From Bacillota bacterium (GTDB taxonomy: Bacteria; Bacillota; Bacilli; Alicyclobacillales; SLC66), in assembly GCA_021820825.1 (NCBI GenBank), contig JAKADD010000008.1, positions 1-18,674 of the forward strand: DNA of 18,674 nucleotides, in the 5' to 3' direction. The notes under the pieces are model-generated. The model made no database searches, was not told the origin of the DNA, and was given only the letters and a program-made list of their open reading frames with translations. A program made the position numbers and the translations under genes. Position 1 is the stretch's first letter. Every line of letters starts with the position of its first letter. This document shows positions 14,296 through 18,674 of the stretch, one piece after another.

Positions 14296-14793
14296 TTATC
14301 GTCCGTGCCTGCGATCCGATTCAATGCGTTCTTTGCGTCGTTTCAGACGTGTATCCCGTCGCTCGGCCGCAGTGTTGAAGTGCCACAATTCCTCTTCGGT
14401 TTCAGGAATAACCGGCGGCACCATCGCCGGCTTCCCATCCTCGCCGAGCGCCACAAAAGTCAGATAGGATGTTCCTGTCAGCGTTCTCTCCCCAGTCAGC
14501 AGATCCTCGGACTCGATTCTGCAGAAAATCTCCATAGATGTGTGGTGCGTCCACGTTACAAACGCCTCCAGTTGCACGGCCGCTCCCAGTTTAATCGGAG
14601 CGAGGAAATCAAAACTGTCACTGGACGCGGTGACAACCAGCATACGGGAATGGCGTATGGCTGTAATACTGGCGATCTTGTCCACATACGCCATAACGCG
14701 GCCGCCAAAGATGGTGCCGTGAGAATTCGTGTCAGGCGGCAACACCAGATCCGTCATAAATGTGCGCGACTCGCTCACCCGTTTGCCTTCCAT
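14296..14793 (-). CDS. Hotdog-fold acyl-CoA thioesterase (YkhA/BFIT type)
   Basis: A 165-residue cytoplasmic thioesterase that hydrolyses acyl-CoA to free acid and CoA; acyl preference cannot be read from sequence. The hotdog signature is clear: PPDTNSHGTIFGGRVMAYVDKIASI (19-43) with Asn23, His25, Gly26 and Asp38 at the usual active-site positions, then SFDFLAPIKLGAAVQLEAFVTW and SYLTFVALGEDGKP. A Glu/Arg-rich tail (ERRDTRLKRRKERIESDRRH) extends past the fold, as in YkhA-type proteins. ATG 14793 has GAGGGG 7 nt upstream. It stands 73 nt after folB, a gap without a clear terminator, and 28 nt before the pseudokinase GTG. Confidence 0.92.
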   Translation of the reverse strand: MEGKRVSESRTFMTDLVLPPDTNSHGTIFGGRVMAYVDKIASITAIRHSRMLVVTASSDSFDFLAPIKLGAAVQLEAFVTWTHHTSMEIFCRIESEDLLTGERTLTGTSYLTFVALGEDGKPAMVPPVIPETEEELWHFNTAAERRDTRLKRRKERIESDRRHGR

Positions 14794-14866
14794 ATTTTAA
14801 CCCCTCATGATCAATGTGTGTAATAATGAAATGCACCACTCATCTCTCCTCACCAAGCCTGTCCGG

Positions 14867-15232
14867 TCAATTCCGTGAACGTTCGATTTCAACCCCGACT
14901 GTCTCAAAGACGCCCGCTATCGGAGCGCCTGGCTTCTCGACGCGAACATGCAACCGATCGATCATGGCGTATTCCCTGAGCAAAATTGAAGCGATATCCT
15001 CGGCAACCGCCTCTACCAGTTTTTTGGGAGGTCCTTCTACCACTGTTCGAATTATATTATACACATCTGCATAGTTCACTGTAAGCGCCAGGTCGTCCGC
15101 TTGACCGGCTCTGCGCAAATCACAGTCCAATTCCACGGACACCAGAAATCTCTGACCCAGTTTGGTCTCCTCTGCAAATACACCATGCCGTCCAAAAAAG
15201 GGCATGCCAACCATCATGATCTTGTCTGCCAT
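14867..15232 (-). CDS. folB: Dihydroneopterin aldolase
   Basis: Folate-pathway enzyme converting 7,8-dihydroneopterin to 6-hydroxymethyl-dihydropterin and glycolaldehyde. It has 121 residues, the normal length. MMVGMPFFGRHGVFAEE carries catalytic Glu22, NYADVY carries Tyr54, and VRVEKPGAPI carries Lys100, all at the numbering known from S. aureus FolB. ATG 15232 has GGGGGAG 8 nt upstream. It overlaps the 3' end of the flavoprotein gene by 19 nt, implying co-transcription. It lies away from folP and folK, with which folB is often linked. Confidence 0.96.
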   Translation of the reverse strand: MADKIMMVGMPFFGRHGVFAEETKLGQRFLVSVELDCDLRRAGQADDLALTVNYADVYNIIRTVVEGPPKKLVEAVAEDIASILLREYAMIDRLHVRVEKPGAPIAGVFETVGVEIERSRN

Positions 15233-16569
15233 CTTGTTTTCTCCCCCTGCCCCCGCATATAGGCGGCTGCCGCCGCTCCCGCCACATAACCCGTTGAAAA
15301 CGCCACAGTGATATTATACCCCCCTGTATGTGCGTGCACATCCATTATTTCACCAGCGAAAAATAAACCCGGAGCGAGCTTCGACTGCATGGTTCGTGGA
15401 TCGATCCCTTTCAGACTGACCCCGCCCCCCGTCACCGTAGCTCTCCCGAGTCCAAGAGTACCCGCTATGGCGACCGGAAACTCCTTCAGAAACTCATACA
15501 CGCTCTCCAGTTGCCTTTTCCCCACTTCTGAGGCAATCTGATCTGCAGCAAACCCCATACTACGCCATACGACTTCCACAAGGCGCTCCGCCACCACATC
15601 TTTCAGGATTGTCCTGAAGCTGCGACGCGGATGCTCCGCGATCTGCTTCCAGACGTTCCCGACAAACTGTTCGCGAGTTACGGCGGGCATGATGTCAATT
15701 GCGAGTTTTAACGGAGTGTCTGGATACTTTTGCATCAGCTTTACAGCATACTGACTCACCCGCAGAGCCGCAGGACCGGACAGACCAAAGTGGGTAAAAA
15801 GCAGATCACCTTCTTCACGGGTCACGACCTTATTGCTCGGGTCGTAAAGAGTCAGCACAATAGCGCGCAGCGACAGGCCCTGAAGGTGTTTCTCTGTAAT
15901 AAGAGGATCGTTTGAAACAAGCGGCACCGACGTCGGATACGGTGACACGAGGGTGTGTCCAAACCTCTGTGCAAACAGATAGCCGTCTCCCGTCGATCCC
16001 GTTTCAGGCGCCGAGCAGCCGCCTGAGGCCACCACGACAGCGCCCGCTCTTATGACTTCAGCGTTCTGTTGCAGTTCCATGCGGTACGCGCCGGAGTCCT
16101 GTTCGAATTCCAGAGCTTTGACTGCTGAATTCAACCGGACATCGACAGAAAGATCGGAAAGCTCCCTGACCAAAGCGTTTAACACGGTCGCCGCCTTATC
16201 CGTTACCGGGAACATGCGCCCGCGATCCTCTTCCTTAAGCGTTACTCCGAGCTCTGTGAAAAAAGAAATTATATCGTCACTCGACCATTTCGCCAATGAA
16301 CTGTACAGAAACCTCCCGTTGCCAGGAATGTTCTCAATAATGTGGCCAGTGCCTCGCGCATTGGTCACATTGCATCGCCCACCGCCAGAAATGAGCAGTT
16401 TCCTTCCCAAACGATCACCCTTCTCCAGCAGTACAGCAGGAATCCCTTGTCGGGCAACGCCGATCGCAGCCATCAGTCCGGCGGGCCCCCCGCCGATGAC
16501 AACCACTGGCAATGCGGTTGATGCATCTGTCAAAACGGGCACCTCGTTCCCTGAATTTGAGCTTGTCAT
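15214..16569 (-). CDS. BaiN/HI0933-family NAD(P)/FAD-dependent oxidoreductase
   Basis: A 451-residue flavoprotein of the HI0933/YhiN/BaiN family (aminoacetone oxidase-like in some annotations). The physiological substrate is generally unknown. The FAD dinucleotide motif VVIGGGPAGLMAA (23-35) and the family signature GRKLLISGGGRCNVTN (55-70) are present, with later VVASGG, FTHFGLSGPAAL, ATVTGGGVSLKGIDPRTMQSK and a C-terminal FFAGEIMDVHAHTGGYNITVAFSTGYVAG. The start is unsure. ATG 16569 has no SD; GAGGTG lies 6 nt before an in-frame TTG at 16533, and a GTG (codon 10) lies between. The conserved part begins at about residue 21, so all fit. It overlaps folB and is divergent from the aminotransferase. 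Confidence 0.93.
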   Translation of the reverse strand: MTSSNSGNEVPVLTDASTALPVVVIGGGPAGLMAAIGVARQGIPAVLLEKGDRLGRKLLISGGGRCNVTNARGTGHIIENIPGNGRFLYSSLAKWSSDDIISFFTELGVTLKEEDRGRMFPVTDKAATVLNALVRELSDLSVDVRLNSAVKALEFEQDSGAYRMELQQNAEVIRAGAVVVASGGCSAPETGSTGDGYLFAQRFGHTLVSPYPTSVPLVSNDPLITEKHLQGLSLRAIVLTLYDPSNKVVTREEGDLLFTHFGLSGPAALRVSQYAVKLMQKYPDTPLKLAIDIMPAVTREQFVGNVWKQIAEHPRRSFRTILKDVVAERLVEVVWRSMGFAADQIASEVGKRQLESVYEFLKEFPVAIAGTLGLGRATVTGGGVSLKGIDPRTMQSKLAPGLFFAGEIMDVHAHTGGYNITVAFSTGYVAGAAAAAYMRGQGEKTRWQTRS

Positions 16570-16585
16570 AGAGTGATGGTATCAT
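16557..16585 (+). promoter_or_regulatory. Sigma-A type promoter of the aminotransferase gene
   Basis: TTGAGC (16557-16562) and TATCAT (16580-16585) are separated by exactly 17 nt. Transcription would start near 16592, about 26 nt before the CTG at 16618, leaving room only for the SD (16601-16610). This supports initiation near 16618 rather than at the downstream GTG. Confidence 0.55.
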
Positions 16586-16595
16586 GTCTCATTGT

Positions 16596-16601
16596 AGTAT
16601 A
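16596..16601 (-). promoter_or_regulatory. Possible -10 box of the BaiN-like gene
   Basis: TATACT reads leftward (16601 to 16596), with an overlapping alternative TACAAT (16596 to 16591). No convincing -35 accompanies either. The leader to ATG 16569 would be only about 15-20 nt and lacks an SD. Confidence 0.25.
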
Positions 16602-16617
16602 GAGGAGGTGGACTATC

Positions 16618-17790
16618 CTGATCACGCGCGCCGACCGCTTAAAGCATATATCATCCGCCGTATTTTTTGAACTCGAAGCAGTGAAACGGAGCCTTGCTGA
16701 GCGTGGAGTTCCTGTGGTTGATCTGGGAATCGGGTCACCCGACATGCCTCCTGCCCCACATGTGCGAGAGGCATTTTCACAGGCCCTCTTGCATCCAGAC
16801 GCGTTTGGTTATCCAACGACGCAGGGAACAGGATCATTCAGAGAAGCAGCCAGCATATTTCTGTCTGCGCGCTACGGTGTAACCGCGGATCCAGTCCACG
16901 AAATTCTCACACTGATGGGCGCCCAGGATGGGTTGGCCCACCTGGCCCTTGCTTTGATCAACCCAGGAGACATTGTACTCATCCCCGACCCCGGCTATCC
17001 CATTTACGAGGTCTCCGTTCATCTGGCCGGCGGCGTTCCCTACCATCTGCCACTGCTCGCTGAACGCGGGTATCTGCCGGATTTTTCCGAAGTGCCGACC
17101 GCTGTCCTTGCGAGCGCAAAAATGATGATTCTCAATTACCCTGGAAATCCCGTTACCACGATCGCGGAACAGGAGTTTTTTGCTCAAGTTGTCGATGTGG
17201 CGAGGCGCCATGACATCATGGTGGTTCATGACGCTGCGTACATTGAACTCCTGTTTGACGACGCTCATTCCCCGTCGTTTCTGGCGACGCCAGGTGCGTT
17301 TGAGGTGGGGATTGAGCTGCACTCGCTTTCCAAGACGTTTCATTTTGCCGGACCGCGACTCGCGTTTGCAGCGGGAAACCGGGATATTCTCAGTGCGTTA
17401 CAGGTGGTCAAATCCAATATCGACTATGGCGTCTTTCGCGCCACGCAAGCTGCTGGAGCAGCGGCTCTGATGAATGCCGAAGAGTCTATTGCCGCCATGC
17501 GCCGCCAGTACACAACGCGCCGTGATATATTCATCGCTGCTTTGGCCGCGTCCGGTTGGCAGTTGACGCCGCCGACTGCAACCATGTTCGTGTGGGCGCC
17601 CATTCCTGACGGCATGGATTCCCGTCAATTTGCCAGGAGACTGCTGGAACAGACGGCTGTCGCCTGTGTTCCCGGCATTGGATTCGGCGCTCACGGCGAA
17701 GGCTACGCCAGGTTTGCACTTGTCCGCCCCGCCGAGGTGTTACAGGATGCGGCAATGCGCATCGGTAAATTTCTCTCGGGCCTTCCTTGA
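16618..17790 (+). CDS. PLP-dependent class I/II aminotransferase (AlaC/DapL-like), probable CTG start
   Basis: Fold-type I aminotransferase, 390 residues counted from CTG. It resembles AlaC/YfdZ and LL-diaminopimelate aminotransferase; the amino-acid substrate cannot be fixed. VVDLGIGSPDMPPAPHV is the substrate-binding N-terminal segment, LNYPGNPVTT holds the PLP-contacting Asn177, VVHDAAY has Asp205 and Tyr208, HSLSKTF has the Schiff-base Lys239, and AGPRLAF has Arg247. The first 21 residues (ITRADRLKHISSAVFFELEA) are typical of the family and must be translated, but no ATG, GTG or TTG exists in frame between the TAG at 16600 and GTG 16681. AGAGGAGGTG (16601-16610) is 9 nt before CTG 16618, which is taken as the start; ATC 16615 is an alternative. 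GTG 16681 would remove conserved sequence. Confidence 0.9.
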   Translation: MITRADRLKHISSAVFFELEAVKRSLAERGVPVVDLGIGSPDMPPAPHVREAFSQALLHPDAFGYPTTQGTGSFREAASIFLSARYGVTADPVHEILTLMGAQDGLAHLALALINPGDIVLIPDPGYPIYEVSVHLAGGVPYHLPLLAERGYLPDFSEVPTAVLASAKMMILNYPGNPVTTIAEQEFFAQVVDVARRHDIMVVHDAAYIELLFDDAHSPSFLATPGAFEVGIELHSLSKTFHFAGPRLAFAAGNRDILSALQVVKSNIDYGVFRATQAAGAAALMNAEESIAAMRRQYTTRRDIFIAALAASGWQLTPPTATMFVWAPIPDGMDSRQFARRLLEQTAVACVPGIGFGAHGEGYARFALVRPAEVLQDAAMRIGKFLSGLP

Positions 17791-17804
17791 TAGACAAAGA
17801 CAGA

Positions 17805-17830
17805 CAAAGAAAAAATGCCCGCGCAGGCAT
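17805..17830 (-). terminator. Terminator of the rRNA-tRNA operon
   Basis: On the minus strand ATGCC (17830-17826) pairs with GGCAT (17819-17815) around a six-base loop, followed by TTTTTCTTT. It ends the tRNA cluster 75 nt after tRNA-Cys. On the plus strand the hairpin is followed by CTCAAAAAAC, so it does not serve the convergent aminotransferase. Confidence 0.75.
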
Positions 17831-17905
17831 CTCAAAAAACTCAACATCACAAAAATCTAAAGGGTCTTTGAACCCAGTATCGAACACCCGCAAACTGAAC
17901 TGCCC

Positions 17906-17980
17906 TGGAGGCGCCACCCGGATTCGAACCGGGGGATGAGGGTTTTGCAGACCCTGGCCTTACCACTTGGCTATGGCGCC
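17906..17980 (-). tRNA. tRNA-Cys (GCA)
   Basis: The cloverleaf is readable: acceptor GGCGCC, D-arm AGCCAAGTGGTAAGGC, anticodon loop with GCA, T-arm around GGTTCGAATCC. The discriminator is U73, the known identity base for cysteine. CCA is encoded (17908-17906). It is the last gene of the cluster. Confidence 0.95.
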
Positions 17981-17983
17981 ACA

Positions 17984-18059
<76 letters not shown>

Positions 18060-18150
18060 ATCGAAAGCATCAATTCTGCTTGGCAATGCCCAAAATTCTA
18101 CGTAAAAACGCTCAAATGAACCCTACAAACAAATCCAGCAGGTAAAAGAG

Positions 18151-18226
18151 TGGTTGCGGGGGCAGGACTTGAACCTGCGACCTTCGGGTTATGAGCCCGA
18201 CGAGCTGCCAACTGCTCCACCCCGCT
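18151..18226 (-). tRNA. Initiator tRNA-fMet (CAU)
   Basis: The anticodon stem-loop TCGGG-CTCATAA-CCCGA has the three G-C pairs diagnostic of initiators, and A11 is present in the D-stem. CCA is encoded. The first base is A and base 72 is A, giving an A1-A72 mismatch in place of the common C1-A72. A non-pair at 1-72 is what formylation needs, so initiator identity is kept. Confidence 0.93.
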
Positions 18227-18231
18227 ATGTC

Positions 18232-18307
18232 TGGAGCTCCCAACCAGATTCGAACTGGTGACCTCATCCTTACCATGGATGCGCTCTGCCAACTGAGCTA
18301 TGGGAGC
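18232..18307 (-). tRNA. tRNA-Thr (GGU)
   Basis: Acceptor GCTCCCA, D-arm AGCTCAGTTGGCAGAGC, anticodon stem CATCC/GGATG with loop ATGGTAA (anticodon GGU), T-loop TTCGAAT, U73 and encoded CCA. Confidence 0.95.
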
Positions 18308-18316
18308 GATACTGCC

Positions 18317-18391
18317 TGGCTGGGGAGGTAGGGATCGAACCTACGAATGACGGAGTCAAAGTCCGTTGCCTTACCACTTGGCTACTCCCCA
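18317..18391 (-). tRNA. tRNA-Gln (UUG)
   Basis: Acceptor TGGGGAG, which begins with the U1-A72 pair common in tRNA-Gln. D-arm AGCCAAGTGGTAAGGC, anticodon TTG in CTTTGAC, T-loop TTCGATC, G73 (a glutamine identity base) and encoded CCA. Confidence 0.95.
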
Positions 18392-18397
18392 CAACTC

Positions 18398-18481
18398 TGG
18401 TGGAGGGGGTAGGATTCGAACCTACGAAGCTTTCGCAACGGATTTACAGTCCGCCCCAGTTGGCCGCTTTGGTACCCCTCC
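18398..18481 (-). tRNA. tRNA-Tyr (GUA)
   Basis: The length of 84 nt with a long variable arm (GTTGCGAAAGCTTCG) marks a class II tRNA. The anticodon loop CTGTAAA gives GUA. Acceptor GGAGGGG, A73 and encoded CCA. It is the first tRNA after 23S rRNA. Confidence 0.95.
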
Positions 18482-18587
18482 GCGCAATGAGGAAGCACTA
18501 CAGACGAATATCGTCTGGCTCCTTCACAACTAGATGCGAATCATGAGTGTTCGGCTGTACAACCGTACAGCCCTTCTTCTTCGTGTA
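18482..18587 (-). other. Spacer between 23S rRNA and tRNA-Tyr with two hairpins, no 5S rRNA
   Basis: The spacer of about 106 nt contains a perfect 8-bp hairpin (18553-18560 with 18565-18572, 4-nt loop) and a second hairpin with a 7-bp core (18501-18507 with 18511-18517) extended by outer pairs. Neither has a T tail, so processing signals are more likely than terminators. No 5S-like sequence fits: the spacer is too short and lacks 5S motifs. Confidence 0.75.
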
Positions 18588-18674
18588 GGATAAGCCCTCG
18601 ACCGATTCGTATCCGTCTGCTCCATCCCTCACAGGACTTCCACACCGGACCGATCTACCTTGTCGTCTTCAAGG
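18588..18674 (-). rRNA. 23S ribosomal RNA, 3' end (partial)
   Basis: Read leftward, the last ~87 nt match the 3' end of bacterial 23S rRNA: a GGTAGATCGGTCCGGTGTGG-like segment, then GAGCAGACGGATACGAATCGG and the terminal CGAGGGCTTATCC. The equivalent in Bacillus is GAGCTGACGAATACTAATAG and CGAGGACTTAACC. The 3' boundary near 18588 is by that alignment. The rest of the gene lies outside the window. Confidence 0.93.

Overview
The window reads as a chromosomal segment of a Bacillota (Firmicutes) bacterium of moderate GC. This is inferred from RbgA/YlqF, a YneF-type protein, an L19 very close to that of Bacillus, strong AGGAGG-type ribosome sites, LytG-like glucosaminidase architecture, PASTA domains and an rRNA-linked tRNA cluster. 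A spore-forming Alicyclobacillaceae-type lineage is possible, but no marker here proves it. No phage, IS element, CRISPR array or integrase was seen. Only the ends of the window are partial. No gene-free gap exceeds 300 bases.

Layout. Positions 1-2793 are rightward: a possible 3' end of an unknown gene, a terminator-like hairpin, a ComM/YifB AAA+ ATPase (GTG start) and a patatin-like serine hydrolase. Positions 2863-5553 are leftward: rplS (L19), a terminator-like hairpin, rbgA (50S assembly GTPase, TTG start), a one-piece RNase HII-YraN fusion, and a small YneF-like membrane protein. Positions 5700-9311 form a leftward three-gene envelope operon with overlapping or GTGA junctions: a polytopic O-antigen-ligase-like protein, a six-helix membrane protein with a large outside domain, and a lipoprotein. 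A separately promoted secreted glucosaminidase follows at 9358-11667. It carries about seven tandem ~46-residue N-terminal repeats and two SH3b domains.

Positions 11783-16569 are leftward and probably co-transcribed in part: a BaiN/HI0933-type flavoprotein, folB, a hotdog acyl-CoA thioesterase, a membrane pseudokinase with two PASTA domains, and an asparaginase of the Rhizobium type-II (ReAV) family. A PLP aminotransferase is divergent at 16618-17790. Its conserved N-terminus has no AUG/GUG/UUG, so it appears to start at CUG behind a strong SD. The right end (leftward) is the 3' end of a 23S rRNA gene, then tRNA-Tyr, Gln, Thr, fMet, Phe and Cys, then a terminator, with no 5S rRNA between 23S and the tRNAs.

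Themes. Much of the accessory content concerns the cell envelope: polymer ligase cluster, peptidoglycan hydrolase and PASTA pseudokinase. The most unusual items are the PASTA pseudokinase lacking all three catalytic kinase residues, the repeat-bearing glucosaminidase, the ligase/6-TM/lipoprotein operon, the RNase HII-YraN fusion, an RbgA with an altered G4 motif, the CUG start, and the rRNA-tRNA operon without 5S. All family assignments are from reading sequence motifs; no database search was possible.
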